NCBI RefSeq assembly: GCF_013166595.1
Contig: NZ_JABKKG010000003.1
Location: forward strand, 397,408-461,407
Direction of reading: 5' to 3'
DNA from: Palleniella intestinalis
GTDB lineage: Bacteria > Bacteroidota > Bacteroidia > Bacteroidales > Bacteroidaceae
DNA: 64,000 nt
Position numbers and translations under genes: made by a program. Positions 7,685 through 16,807 of this stretch are shown here, one piece after another (position 1 is the stretch's first letter; every line of letters begins with the position of its first letter). Below the pieces are notes generated by a model that did no database searches, was not told where the DNA came from, and saw only the letters and a program-made list of their open reading frames with translations.

Positions 7685-8878
7685 TTATACAATCTTGAAA
7701 CCGTGTTCGCGGATGGCGTGGGTTATTTCCGCCCTGTGGGCATCGTCGCGTGTCTCGCAGACGATGCGCAGGATGCAGGCGTTGATTTTCTCACTGTCGG
7801 CGGTGCGCTCGTGGTGGACTCTTGTGATGTTTCCGCCACACTTTGCTATCACTGCCGCCACTTCGACGAGTTTGCCGGGCTGGTCGTCAAGCTCGATGTT
7901 TATGTCGCAGTAGCGTCCGCTCTTTGTGAGACCGCGCTTGATTACTCTGTTGAGGATTGTCACATCAATGTTTCCGCCGCTGACGATGCAGACGGTCTTC
8001 TTGCCTTCGACGGGGATTTTTTTGTAGAGTACAGCGGCTACGGCTGCTGCTCCGGCACCTTCGGCTACAACTTTCTCCTTTTCGAGGAGGTGGAGTATAG
8101 CTCCGCAGATTTCATCCTCGGTGACGGAAACGACTTCATCGACATAGTTCTGGCAAATCTCGTAGGTCAGTGAGCCCGGTTCTTTGACAGCTATGCCGTC
8201 GGCTATGGTGGAGACGGAGCTGAGAGCTTCCCTGCGGTTGACCTCAAGGCTGTGGACCATGCTTGCCGCTCCGGCGGCTTGTATGCCGTAGACCTTGATT
8301 GCCGGGTTGAGGGATTTCACGGCAAATGCTATTCCGCTGACCAGTCCGCCGCCACCCACCGGCACAACGATGGCTTCGACGTCAGGCAACTGTTCAAGCA
8401 CTTCAAGTCCTATTGTGCCTTGTCCTGCTATGACATTCGGGTCGTCAAAAGGATGGATGAATGTGTAGCCCTTCTCTTCCTTTAGTTTCAGGGCGTACTG
8501 GTAGGCATCATCGTAGACTCCAGGCACAAGGCATACGTCAGCCCCGTAGCTTTTTGTCGCTTCCACTTTGCTCATTGGTGCGCCCTCAGGAAGACAGATG
8601 ATTGAACTGATGCCGTGGGCTGTCGCACCAAGGGCGACACCTTGGGCATGATTGCCGGCAGAGCAGGCAACGACACCTTTTGCCTTCTCTTCCTCGCTGA
8701 GTTGCGAGATTTTATAATATGCGCCACGTATCTTGAAAGAGCCTGTTTCCTGCAGGTTTTCAGGTTTCAGGTACACTTCGCAATCAGTGCGTATCTTCGG
8801 CGCTTTGACCAGTTCGGTCTTGCGTATGATTTTGCTGAGCACGTAGCGTGCTTTGTAGAAATTGTCTAAGTTCAGCAT
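7685..8878 (-). CDS. ilvA: Threonine ammonia-lyase with C-terminal ACT-like domain
   Basis: A 397-residue PLP enzyme that deaminates L-threonine to 2-oxobutanoate and ammonia, the first step towards isoleucine or of threonine catabolism. The Schiff-base Lys is at residue 49 in the motif TGSFKIRGAYYKI; SAGNHAQGVA is the phosphate/substrate loop, and VPVGGGGLVSG binds the PLP phosphate. The C-terminal 75 residues (CDINIELDDQPGKLVEVAAV) form an ACT-like regulatory domain, as in the ~400-residue family members. This length is shared by biosynthetic and catabolic forms, so allosteric control by isoleucine is uncertain. The gene stands alone with its own promoter and terminator. Confidence 0.93.
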   Translation of the reverse strand: MLNLDNFYKARYVLSKIIRKTELVKAPKIRTDCEVYLKPENLQETGSFKIRGAYYKISQLSEEEKAKGVVACSAGNHAQGVALGATAHGISSIICLPEGAPMSKVEATKSYGADVCLVPGVYDDAYQYALKLKEEKGYTFIHPFDDPNVIAGQGTIGLEVLEQLPDVEAIVVPVGGGGLVSGIAFAVKSLNPAIKVYGIQAAGAASMVHSLEVNRREALSSVSTIADGIAVKEPGSLTYEICQNYVDEVVSVTEDEICGAILHLLEKEKVVAEGAGAAAVAAVLYKKIPVEGKKTVCIVSGGNIDVTILNRVIKRGLTKSGRYCDINIELDDQPGKLVEVAAVIAKCGGNITRVHHERTADSEKINACILRIVCETRDDAHRAEITHAIREHGFKIV

Positions 8879-8953
8879 AGGGAATTATGTTGTGTTCTTG
8901 TTAGAAATGTTAATGTCTTTGCATGTGTGGCTTTTCTTTACTCAAACCATTGG

Positions 8954-8961
8954 CAAAATTA
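8954..8961 (-). promoter_or_regulatory. -7 element TAATTTTG of threonine ammonia-lyase
   Basis: A minus-strand TAnnTTTG match 75 nt upstream of the start codon. Confidence 0.45.
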
Positions 8962-9237
8962 CAGAAATTTTCTGTATTGCAGATATATTTTGCAAATTTT
9001 ATGACATTAAGGTATAAAAATACTACAGTCATGTGCAGACAAACCTCTTTGAGTATGGCTGAACTATAATGGCATCCCATTATCGGAGGACAAAGAACAA
9101 TTTGATAGACTAAGGCGGATTCATGTTACTTGATACACCACAAAAGCAAGGAATAGAAATAGACGAGGAACTGTTTTATAATGCTGAGAAACAGCAAAAT
9201 TTCTGTCAATAAATTCTTTATGTAAGGAAATTTTCCG

Positions 9238-9245
9238 TATCTTTG
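9238..9245 (+). promoter_or_regulatory. -7 element TATCTTTG of the DKNYY-type gene
   Basis: A plus-strand TAnnTTTG match 25 nt upstream of the ATG at 9271. Confidence 0.5.
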
Positions 9246-9270
9246 TTGATGAATTATAATTTGCAACATC

Positions 9271-10311
9271 ATGAAAATCACTAAACATGGGCGTAGCATA
9301 CCGGTCAAGCCAATTATAATTGCCATTCTGTCCTGGTGGTTTGTATCGTTTTTCTTTGGATTTCCTATTCCGAGGGGAACGCGAGTTTGTCACGACTATA
9401 GTACATACTATGAAAATTGGAGAGGAGTCTACTATATATCCGTTGAGCATGTGCTCAATCTAATAAATTTTGGTCATTGGGGATATTTGAAAGATGTGGA
9501 CAGAGAGACGTTTGTCATACTGGATGACAATTGGGCAAAGGACAAAAATCATGTATGGTATCAAGACAAAATTGTGGAGACTGCAGATGCTGCTTCTTTT
9601 AATGTTGATAAAAGCGGTTTGCCAAAAGACAAGCGTCATGTCTTTGTTTATGATGCGGATATATGCAACTTTCGTCCTACGAGATGTGGCATAGATGTAC
9701 CGACTGCGGAATGTTTCGTTTTTAAAAACAACGGTCAGGACTGGACTTGGATGCGCGACAAGAATTTTGTCTATTATGATGAGACGAAACTCGATGTGGA
9801 TAGAAATACATTCGCCCCATTAGGTAGGACGCTTTGGTGGACGGACAAGGATTATGTCTATATGGATACTTGGAACAGTTCACTAAAGAAATGTGAACTT
9901 ATAAAGGTTGATTCCTTACAATCACCTGTTGATACGCTGAACGCCGGCAGTCATTATCTGCGTAACGGGAAAAATATTATCTATCTTGGCAAAGTTGTCG
10001 CAAAGGACATCGAAGTACACCGATTTGAGGAAGTTGGCTTAAGCAAATGTATTGTCAATGATATGTTGTTTGAAAATGGAGACCGTATTTTGAAAGACTC
10101 TCTCAATGTCTCCGAAGCCAAATTCTATTTTTATGGACATATTGCTGCTGATAAAAATCATGTTTTTTATTCTCGGAAACAGCTTAATGACATAGATGCA
10201 GCAACTTTCCGTCAAATAGAAGATGAGATTTTTGAGGATAAAGATTTCATATATACTATAAAAGAGAATGTTTGGCGGGAAAAGTATCCCTTTGACCGAA
10301 AAAAGAAATGA
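9271..10311 (+). CDS. DKNYY-repeat family protein, membrane-anchored
   Basis: A 346-residue protein with one N-terminal hydrophobic segment (PIIIAILSWWFVSFFFGF, residues 12-29) that probably anchors it or acts as an uncleaved signal. The rest is built of repeats in which a Asp-Lys-(Asn/Asp/His)-(hydrophobic)-Tyr unit recurs: AKDKNHVWYQ, PKDKRHVFVYD, MRDKNFVYYDE, WTDKDYVYMDT, AADKNHVFYSR, FEDKDFIYTI. This is the DKNYY family pattern, in which a tag residue pair is followed by 'dtFe.l' type stretches (here DRETFVILDDNW, DRNTFAPLG, DAATFRQIE). Function of the family is not established. It is monocistronic. Confidence 0.75.
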   Translation: MKITKHGRSIPVKPIIIAILSWWFVSFFFGFPIPRGTRVCHDYSTYYENWRGVYYISVEHVLNLINFGHWGYLKDVDRETFVILDDNWAKDKNHVWYQDKIVETADAASFNVDKSGLPKDKRHVFVYDADICNFRPTRCGIDVPTAECFVFKNNGQDWTWMRDKNFVYYDETKLDVDRNTFAPLGRTLWWTDKDYVYMDTWNSSLKKCELIKVDSLQSPVDTLNAGSHYLRNGKNIIYLGKVVAKDIEVHRFEEVGLSKCIVNDMLFENGDRILKDSLNVSEAKFYFYGHIAADKNHVFYSRKQLNDIDAATFRQIEDEIFEDKDFIYTIKENVWREKYPFDRKKK

Positions 10312-10397
10312 TTATTTTGAGTTCTCAAAAGGAAATGTTTGGATAGTATAATTCAGAGTATCAGTTATATATATTGCAGAAACGAAAAACGTATTGT

Positions 10398-10506
10398 GCA
10401 GTAATGCTGTAGTGTTATTGCAGCATTGCTGCAATAGTGATACAGTAACGCTGTAGTGGTACTACAGCAACACTGCAGCTATGTAGCAGTGATTTTGCAG
10501 TGATAG
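10398..10506 (+). repeat. Five imperfect 22-bp tandem repeats
   Basis: Units of roughly GCAGTAATGCTGTAGTGxTA repeat five times with a period of 22-23 bp. Each unit is itself palindromic (CTGxxG/CAGxxC), so the block can fold into several small hairpins. It lies in the 360-bp gap between the DKNYY-type and Na/Pi genes and no gene is visible there. Confidence 0.6.
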
Positions 10507-10586
10507 AAACAGATTATCGCGCAAATGGAGCGTCAGAATAAAATAATTTCAAATTGTTTTTCAGACCGTTGGGATATGACATAAAA

Positions 10587-10631
10587 ACATCTTCCGCTCA
10601 GAGACAACGGGTTGTCAAGAACGGAAGATGT
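10587..10631 (-). terminator. Terminator of the Na/Pi transporter gene
   Basis: Stem ACATCTTCCG/CGGAAGATGT with an inner GACAAC/GTTGTC stem; on the minus strand it is followed by a T-run and lies 40 nt past the stop codon. Confidence 0.65.
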
Positions 10632-10671
10632 AAAGTAGTTCTCAGATGTAATCGAATGTGGGTCAGTGTTC

Positions 10672-12360
10672 CTATGTTGTCTCCACATTCACTTCTGCTT
10701 CAAGAACATTGATGACATAGTCACCGATTTTCTCGCATTCGCTGATGAAGTCATTGTAGAATGTGCTGAGATGATAGCTGTATGTGCCGGAGTTGACTGC
10801 CTCGAAGTTTGCTGTGCGGCATTCGTTGCGGAGTGTGTTTATTTTCTCCTCAATGTGTCTGCTTCGTGACATGTCAATCTTTACGTGCTCAGGACCGGTG
10901 ACGATTTTGTACATCTCTTCCAGAGCCATGTTTGTGAGGTCAAGCATATGTGTGACGTTCGCCATTTGTTGCTCTGTGAAGTTCTCATTGTTATATTTGT
11001 ATTTTCGGCGTATTGCACGTCCGAGATGGTACATTGAGTCACCGATACTTTCAAGTTCGTCAACCTCACGCAGCATTTGTGCTATATGGTTCTTTGAATA
11101 TGCAGACAGCCTTCCTTCGCTGACCTTACGGAGATATTCGGCTATCTCAATCTCCATATTGTCGGTAATCTGCTCGTAATGTTGGATGCGTTTGAACTCT
11201 TTCTGGAAAGTTTCTTCATTCTCGGCTGTAAATGCGTTGCGGACCATTCCAAGCATCATGTGGCAGCGTTCTGCCATAACACCGATTTCCTTGCGTGCCT
11301 GATAGATGGACAGCTCGGATGTTGAGAGCAGACCGCCGGAGATGTAGCGGAGACCGTGCTCCTTTGTTTCTTCCTTCTTGTCAGGGAGCACATAGCATAC
11401 GAATTTCTCTATCTGCTTGACGAATCCGATGAGGAGCAGAGTGTTGAAGATGTTGAATATTGTATGGAATGCGGACAGCTGTATGAGTTCGTCTGTTCCA
11501 TAGTGCATGATATTGGCAACTACCCAGCGGATCATGTCGCAGAATGGATAGAAGCAGATAAGCACGACAACGACGCCGAAGACATTGAAGAACATGTGGG
11601 CAAGAGCGGCACGGCGTGCCTGTACTCCGGCTGTGAGTGATGCCATGACTGCGGTGATTGTTGTACCGATGTTCTGTCCCATGGCAAGTGCTGCTGCCAA
11701 CTCAAGGCTGAATCCCGGGATGTGCATGTCGAAGAGCATCAAGGTGATAGCCATTGTCGCTGCTGATGCCTGCACGAGCATTGTTACGAGTGCTCCGACG
11801 AGTACGAAGAGCAGGACGGTGAAGAATCCTCCGTCGGCAAGTCCTGCAAGCATGGACGCGACGATGCCGCCAATGTTGAGGTCTGTGGCAGATTGTTGCA
11901 GGAAGCACAGACCCATGAACAGGAAAGCGAAGCCGAAAATGAATTCTCCAATACTCTTTCTCTTCTCATTGCCGCTGAAGAACAGTGGTATGCCGATGGC
12001 AATGAGTGGGAGGGCAAGGGCGGCAATGTTTACTTTGAAGCCTACTAATGATATAATCCATGCTGTCACGGTTGTGCCGACATTGGCACCCATGATGACG
12101 CCGATGGATTGGCGGAGGGTCATCAGACCGGCATTTACGAAGCTGACAACCATGACTGTCGTGGCACTTGACGACTGAATCAGTGCTGTGACAAGGATTC
12201 CGGTGAGTACGCCCATGACTCTGTTCTTTGTCATTGCGGCAAGAATGGCACGCAGACGGTCGCCGGCAAATTTCTCGAGTCCTTCACTCATTGTTTTCAT
12301 TCCAAAGAGGAACAGCCCGAGTGAGCCAATCAATGAGAGTATGTTTAGTAATGTTTCCAT
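10672..12360 (-). CDS. Na/Pi-cotransporter family protein with C-terminal PhoU-like domain
   Basis: A 562-residue inner-membrane protein. Residues 1-330 hold about eight to nine hydrophobic segments with the two inverted QSSSATT-type repeats typical of NptA/PhoU-domain transporters: ALIQSSSATTVMVVSFVNAG and VQASAATMAITLM, plus GANVGTTVTAW and GQNIGTTITAVMAS. Residues from about 345 to the end are helical and match the PhoU-like domain (IGVMAERCHMMLGMV, LREVDELESIGDSMYHLGRAI, ISECEKIGDYVINVLEA). It probably couples sodium and phosphate movement; direction and substrate in Bacteroidales are not experimentally fixed. The gene is alone on its transcript. Confidence 0.9.
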   Translation of the reverse strand: METLLNILSLIGSLGLFLFGMKTMSEGLEKFAGDRLRAILAAMTKNRVMGVLTGILVTALIQSSSATTVMVVSFVNAGLMTLRQSIGVIMGANVGTTVTAWIISLVGFKVNIAALALPLIAIGIPLFFSGNEKRKSIGEFIFGFAFLFMGLCFLQQSATDLNIGGIVASMLAGLADGGFFTVLLFVLVGALVTMLVQASAATMAITLMLFDMHIPGFSLELAAALAMGQNIGTTITAVMASLTAGVQARRAALAHMFFNVFGVVVVLICFYPFCDMIRWVVANIMHYGTDELIQLSAFHTIFNIFNTLLLIGFVKQIEKFVCYVLPDKKEETKEHGLRYISGGLLSTSELSIYQARKEIGVMAERCHMMLGMVRNAFTAENEETFQKEFKRIQHYEQITDNMEIEIAEYLRKVSEGRLSAYSKNHIAQMLREVDELESIGDSMYHLGRAIRRKYKYNNENFTEQQMANVTHMLDLTNMALEEMYKIVTGPEHVKIDMSRSRHIEEKINTLRNECRTANFEAVNSGTYSYHLSTFYNDFISECEKIGDYVINVLEAEVNVETT

Positions 12361-12568
12361 TTATAAAAAATAATTGGTGTGTTGTTTTGTCAAGGCATTG
12401 GTTTGCATCGTGTTAATGACGCAATGTGCTCGTATTTCTCCGATAATATAAGAGTTGGAGGTTTCGGGTATGTCAGGTTTGCGTTAGTTTTTATGATATT
12501 AATCCGGAAGCATTGCGTGTATAAATGCTTTGGCAGAGCTTTGCTTGATGATGTAGGGAACAAATAAT
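12361..12568. other. Upstream region of the Na/Pi gene
   Basis: No gene visible; small plus-strand frames here are antisense to the expected 5' leader and lack any recognisable motif. I could not find a convincing TAnnTTTG element. Confidence 0.3.
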
Positions 12569-12606
12569 AAAAGGTGTGCCAAGTAGTTATACCTGGTACA
12601 CCTTTT
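12569..12606 (-). terminator. Terminator of pgk
   Basis: Hairpin with outer arms AAAAGGTGT and ACACCTTTTT and inner CCAAGTAG/ TTATACCTGG pairing, directly after the pgk stop on the minus strand. Confidence 0.75.
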
Positions 12607-12634
12607 TCATTATCATATAGTTTTTTGCAATATC

Positions 12635-13882
12635 TTATTCACCTTTGATAGCTGCAACTCCCGGGAGAACCTTACCCTCGATAGCTTCGAGGAGTGCGCC
12701 ACCACCTGTGGAGATATAAGAAACCTTGTCTGCAAGACCGAATTTGTTGACACAAGCGACAGAGTCACCACCACCGATGAGTGAGAATGCGCCCTCTGCT
12801 GTAGCCTCTGCGATAGCATTGCCGATAGCACGTGAGCCGTCACAGAAGTTGTCGAATTCGAACACTCCGGCAGGACCGTTCCAAAGGATTGTCTTGCAGC
12901 CCTTGATAGCGTCAGCAAAAATCTTCTGTGCCTCAGGACCGGCGTCAAGGCCTTCAAGGTCAGCAGGGATAGCGTCTACCGGGCATACAGTGCGGTTTGC
13001 GTCGTTAGAGAAGTCGTCGCCTGTCACACAGTCAGGAGCGAGCACAAGCTCTACACCGTTCTTCTTTGCAAGTTCCTCGACACCGAGAGCCACATCGAGC
13101 TTGTCCATCTCAACGATAGACTTGCCAATCTCGCCACCGTGTGCCTTTGAGAATGTGTATGTCATGCCACCACAAAGGATGATTTTGTCAACCTTGCCGA
13201 GGAGGTTCTCGATGATGCCAATCTTAGAGGAAACCTTTGAACCGCCCATGATAGCGATGAATGGACGCTTGATGTTGCCAAGCACATTGTCAACAGCCTG
13301 CACCTCTTTCTCCATGAGGAGACCGAGCATCTTGTTGTCAGCGTCAAAGTAATCAGCGATGACTGCTGTGGAAGCGTGCTTGCGGTGAGCTGTACCGAAG
13401 GCGTCCATAACGTAACAGTCAGCATAAGAAGCGAGCTTCTTGGCAAACTCCTTCTGCTTCTCCTTCATCTCTTCCTTTGCTGCCTTGTAAGCAGGATCTT
13501 CCTTGTCGATGCCGACAGGCTTGCCCTCTTCCTCTGGATAATAGCGGAGGTTCTCGAGAAGGAGGACTTCTCCCTGCTTGAGGGCAGCTGCCTCAGCCTC
13601 TGCATTAGCACAGTCCTTTGCAAACTTTACAGGTGTGCCGAGAGCTGCTGATACAGCGTCTACAATCTGACCGAGTGACAACTCCGGCTTAACCTTGCCC
13701 TTCGGCTTGCCCATATGTGACATGATGATGAGTGAACCGCCTTTCTCAAGAATCAGCTTGAGAGTAGGGAGGGCACCCTTTATACGTGTGTCGTCTGTGA
13801 TTTTGCCGTCTTGGAGAGGCACATTGAAATCAACACGGACAATGGCTTTCTTGCCATTGAAATCATACTGGTTAATTGTCAT
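12635..13882 (-). CDS. pgk: Phosphoglycerate kinase
   Basis: A 415-residue glycolytic/gluconeogenic enzyme converting 1,3-bisphosphoglycerate and ADP to 3-phosphoglycerate and ATP. It has the signature [20 protein letters not shown] near the N-terminus, the substrate-binding [19 protein letters not shown], the hinge [16 protein letters not shown], and the C-terminal nucleotide domain ending [15 protein letters not shown] and [14 protein letters not shown]. Length matches the family. An expected TAATTTTG promoter lies 60 nt upstream and a strong terminator follows, so it is monocistronic. Low-information shadows in other frames are long here because of strong codon bias, consistent with high expression. 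Confidence 0.97.
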   Translation of the reverse strand: MTINQYDFNGKKAIVRVDFNVPLQDGKITDDTRIKGALPTLKLILEKGGSLIIMSHMGKPKGKVKPELSLGQIVDAVSAALGTPVKFAKDCANAEAEAAALKQGEVLLLENLRYYPEEEGKPVGIDKEDPAYKAAKEEMKEKQKEFAKKLASYADCYVMDAFGTAHRKHASTAVIADYFDADNKMLGLLMEKEVQAVDNVLGNIKRPFIAIMGGSKVSSKIGIIENLLGKVDKIILCGGMTYTFSKAHGGEIGKSIVEMDKLDVALGVEELAKKNGVELVLAPDCVTGDDFSNDANRTVCPVDAIPADLEGLDAGPEAQKIFADAIKGCKTILWNGPAGVFEFDNFCDGSRAIGNAIAEATAEGAFSLIGGGDSVACVNKFGLADKVSYISTGGGALLEAIEGKVLPGVAAIKGE

Positions 13883-13941
13883 GATGATAAATGATTAATT
13901 ATGTTTGTACTTTTATCGTCTTTTTGTTAGGGTTTATATTG

Positions 13942-13949
13942 CAAAATTA
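13942..13949 (-). promoter_or_regulatory. -7 element TAATTTTG of pgk
   Basis: A minus-strand TAnnTTTG match 60 nt upstream of the pgk start codon. Confidence 0.5.
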
Positions 13950-14072
13950 CAATTTTATTTTGTATGTAGAGCCTTTTCTGCATTGTTTTTTCGCATAACG
14001 CTTTGCGAAATTGATATATATTATTGCGCAATGGGCTTGTGTTTTTCTTGCATGTGTGGCAGGTGGTTGTCG

Positions 14073-14861
14073 TTATTTGTCTGTGTCCACTCCGAGTCCG
14101 AAAAGTGCAAAGTCTCCTTTCATGGGGTCGTCAGGGAATATTTCACACAGTCTCCTGCTAAGTTTCCTTGCGTTGGACATCGATGTGGACTTGGATGCCA
14201 GTAGTCCGAGACGCATGGCTTCCTGCACGACATGTGTGTCCATTGGGATTATAAGTGTCCTTTTGTCGATGATGTCACTCCATAGTCCGAGGTCTACCGG
14301 AGAGTTGTCGCGTACCATCCAACGGAGGAACATGCAGATTCGTTTGCAGCTTGATGTCGTGTCTTTTGGTATGACACCGGTTGAATTGTGTTCCCTGAAC
14401 CATGTTGTTATAGCGTCAAGAGCTGTGAGGGTGTCAATATTTGTTTGTTTTCTGTATGCGTATGCAACAATGTAATTCTTCATTGTTCCATGTTCTTTTA
14501 TCATCTCTGCAAGTGCTTTTAGGAAATTGTTGAACGTTTGGCATGTGTAGAGACGGTAAAAGCATGTTGGGGTGGGAGGCACTGCTGTTTCGTAGGCATT
14601 GCTTGTCAGCCATTTGCCGACATCACCTCCGGCATCGTTCACGATGGAGTCAAGCAATGCTTGTATTTTCGGCAAGAACTGTTTCCGTGAGCCGTAGCTC
14701 AATGCTGAGGCTATAAAGGCAAGGAGTTCCTTGTTGGCGTCTCCTTCAATCCGGTGCATAAACCGGCTTGGATCGCCAACAAGGAACTCCTTTTGTTCAT
14801 ATCGAAAAGCCAACGACTTAAGATGATTGTTCAATTCTGTGTTCAATGGCGTTTCGTTCAT
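14073..14861 (-). CDS. TIGR02757 family protein (DUF2400)
   Basis: A 262-residue protein with the TIGR02757/DUF2400 pattern: an early DPSRFMHRIEGDANKELLAFIAS, SYGSRKQFLPKIQALLD, then the conserved CKRICMFLRWMVRDNSPVDLGLW and IIPMDTHVVQEAMRLGLL, ending FALFGLGV. The central CKR...MRWMVR..D.VDLG...PL..PLDTH pattern recalls helix-hairpin-helix DNA glycosylase folds, which is why a DNA-repair or nucleic-acid role is sometimes suggested; this is not established. It lies 36 bp downstream of the tagaturonate reductase gene on the same strand and may be co-transcribed. Confidence 0.85.
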   Translation of the reverse strand: MNETPLNTELNNHLKSLAFRYEQKEFLVGDPSRFMHRIEGDANKELLAFIASALSYGSRKQFLPKIQALLDSIVNDAGGDVGKWLTSNAYETAVPPTPTCFYRLYTCQTFNNFLKALAEMIKEHGTMKNYIVAYAYRKQTNIDTLTALDAITTWFREHNSTGVIPKDTTSSCKRICMFLRWMVRDNSPVDLGLWSDIIDKRTLIIPMDTHVVQEAMRLGLLASKSTSMSNARKLSRRLCEIFPDDPMKGDFALFGLGVDTDK

Positions 14862-14897
14862 ATATGTGTCATTCGTTTGTTTTGTATCGGTTCACTA

Positions 14898-16382
14898 TTA
14901 CAGGATAGACTTTACAGTCTCAAGCATACCCTTGGACTGGATGTCGTTCAGGAAGCCTGTAACCATGTCTGTGAGACCCGGGATAGTGTTGATGTCTCCG
15001 TGCTCGCCCCAGATCCAGTCTGCTGCGAGAACGCCCTCGGCAACCTTGCGTGTGTCGCCTGTTGCCCAAAGCTCTGTGAGGAGATCCATGATCTTCTGGT
15101 CGTCGTTTGGCTGGATAGGAGCACCGTCAGCGCGTGTACCACCCTTGTAGTAAGTGATGATAGCTGCCAGACCGAGTACAAGTCCCTTAGGAAGCTCGCC
15201 CTTGCGCTCAAGATAAACCTTGACTCCCGGAAGGTCGCGTGCCTGGAACTTAGGGAAAGAGTTGAGCATGATGGATGTAACCTGGTGGTCGACGTATGGG
15301 TTGTCGAAACGCTCAAGCACATCGGCAGCGAACTGCTGAAGCTCTTCCATAGGAAGGTTGAGGGTCTGCATCAGCTCGTCATACTGAACCTTCTTGATGT
15401 ACGGACCGACAACTTCGTGGTGAAGTGCGTCGCGCACGATGTTGATGCCTGAAAGGTAAGCCACAGGAGAGAGAACAGTGTGAGGACCATTAAGGAGAGT
15501 AACCTTACGCTCGTGGTAAGGAGCTTCAGACTCAGCGATGAGCACGTGGAGACCTGCCTGGTCAGCAGGGAACTCGGCACGAAGCTCCTCGCATGTCATG
15601 TTCTCCGGACGCTCGATAACCCAAAGGTGGAAAATCTCAGCCTGTACGACGAGGTTGTCCTTGTAGCCAATCTTGTTCTGGATTTCTACGATGTCCTTGC
15701 GTGGGAAGCCAGGAACGATGCGGTCAACGAGTGTTGCACACACATAGTTGTACTTCTCAAACCACTCCTTGAAGCCTTCGTAGTCAGTGCCGAAGTCTTC
15801 CTTCCACAGCTCGATGTACTTGCGGATGCAGTCCTTAAGGTGGTGTCCGTTGAGGAAGATGAGCTCACAAGGCATGATGATGAGTCCCTTTGTCGGGTCG
15901 CCCTGGAATACCTGGTAACGGCGGTAGAGGAGCTGGACGAGCTTGCCCGGGTAAGATGATGCAGGTGCGTCGGAGAGCTTGCATGCAGGGTCGAATGCGA
16001 TGCCCGCCTCAGTTGTGTTGGAGATGACGAAGCGGATTTCAGGCTGCTCGGCGAGTGCCATGTATGCCCAGTTCTGAGCGTATGGGTCGATGCCGCGAGA
16101 GATTACGTCGATACGGTCAAGCTGGTTGACAGGTTCACCGTTCTGACGGCCCTGAAGGTTGACATGATAGAGACAGTCCTGACCGTTGAGCCACTGTACC
16201 ATGCCGCGGTCGATAGGCTGAACGACAACGACTGAGCCGTTGAAGTTTGTCTTTGCGTTCATGTTCCATACAATCCAGTCAACGAATGCGCGAAGGAAAT
16301 TGCCTTCACCAAACTGGATAATCTTCTCAGGAGCAACACTCTTAGGTGCTGTCTGCTTGTTAAGTGATTTAAGCTGTGACAT
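14898..16382 (-). CDS. uxaB: Tagaturonate reductase (altronate oxidoreductase)
   Basis: A 494-residue member of the long-chain mannitol dehydrogenase family, UxaB subgroup. It reduces D-tagaturonate to D-altronate with NADH in the galacturonate (pectin) branch. Visible: IIQFGEGNFLRAFVDWIVWNMN (Rossmann-type N-terminus of this family), RFVISNTTEAGIAFDP, MPCELIFLNGHHLKDCI, the catalytic-domain segment KVTLLNGPHTVLSPVAYLSG and the DALHHEVVGPYI motif. The LNGPHT segment includes the Lys/Asn/His-type active-site region of the family. Other hexuronate genes (uxaA, uxaC, kdgK) are not in the window. A TAACTTTG promoter lies 57 nt upstream. Confidence 0.92.
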   Translation of the reverse strand: MSQLKSLNKQTAPKSVAPEKIIQFGEGNFLRAFVDWIVWNMNAKTNFNGSVVVVQPIDRGMVQWLNGQDCLYHVNLQGRQNGEPVNQLDRIDVISRGIDPYAQNWAYMALAEQPEIRFVISNTTEAGIAFDPACKLSDAPASSYPGKLVQLLYRRYQVFQGDPTKGLIIMPCELIFLNGHHLKDCIRKYIELWKEDFGTDYEGFKEWFEKYNYVCATLVDRIVPGFPRKDIVEIQNKIGYKDNLVVQAEIFHLWVIERPENMTCEELRAEFPADQAGLHVLIAESEAPYHERKVTLLNGPHTVLSPVAYLSGINIVRDALHHEVVGPYIKKVQYDELMQTLNLPMEELQQFAADVLERFDNPYVDHQVTSIMLNSFPKFQARDLPGVKVYLERKGELPKGLVLGLAAIITYYKGGTRADGAPIQPNDDQKIMDLLTELWATGDTRKVAEGVLAADWIWGEHGDINTIPGLTDMVTGFLNDIQSKGMLETVKSIL

Positions 16383-16438
16383 AAATTTATGTAAAATAGT
16401 TAATTGATGAATGCTTTACGTAATATCATTATTCTCTG

Positions 16439-16446
16439 CAAAGTTA
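16439..16446 (-). promoter_or_regulatory. -7 element TAACTTTG of uxaB
   Basis: A minus-strand TAnnTTTG match 57 nt upstream of the UxaB start. Confidence 0.55.
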
Positions 16447-16605
16447 ATAAAAAAGTTTAATAATATAAAAATTGATATATGTAAAGTTGCTTGATTTATA
16501 ACAATTTAACACAAGTGCTGTGCTTTGTGACCACTCTTTGAAGAATCAATGATATTGCGCCTATATATATATTAATGTGTGCCCTAATAATTTACTGTAA
16601 AAACG

Positions 16606-16685
16606 AAAGGTAACACTTGGCAAGGCAAAAGGTAACACTTGACTTGGTCAAAGGTAACACTTTGTATTGCGAAGTGTTACCTTTT
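16606..16685. repeat. Block of AAAGGTAACACTT repeats
   Basis: Three direct copies of AAAGGTAACACTT (starting at 16606, 16628 and 16650) and one inverted copy (16672-16684). The third and the inverted copy form a 13-bp hairpin. It sits in the divergent 425-bp region between uxaB and the sigma factor gene. The unit resembles the GTAACC blocks inside the three-copy intergenic element but the TTAGAAAACTC ends are absent here. Confidence 0.65.
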
Positions 16686-16788
16686 GTGGCATTGCCTTTT
16701 ATGCGCTGAAAAAGATATGTTTAGGTTAAAGATAGTTAAAGGGTATCGGTTTTCCCTTTCTTATTTGTTTATATGTTAAAGAAAAGCA

Positions 16789-16796
16789 TAACTTTG
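16789..16796 (+). promoter_or_regulatory. -7 element TAACTTTG of the ECF sigma operon
   Basis: A TAnnTTTG match only 12 nt before the sigma factor ATG, so the transcript would have an almost absent leader. Confidence 0.5.
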
Positions 16797-16807
16797 GCTG
16801 TTGCAAA

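Larger units (their letters stand above)
8879..9270. other. Divergent intergenic region
   Basis: Holds a minus-strand promoter for threonine ammonia-lyase (8954-8961) and a plus-strand promoter for the DKNYY-type gene (9238-9245). Between them two short open stretches in different frames (about 9062-9133 and 9124-9213) look like shreds of an old coding sequence, but are too short to identify. Confidence 0.4.

Noticed and set aside
9062-9213. Two short open stretches that might be parts of one gene broken by a frameshift
   Set aside because: Each is under 30 codons and I cannot assign them to any family, so I only mention them in the intergenic entry.
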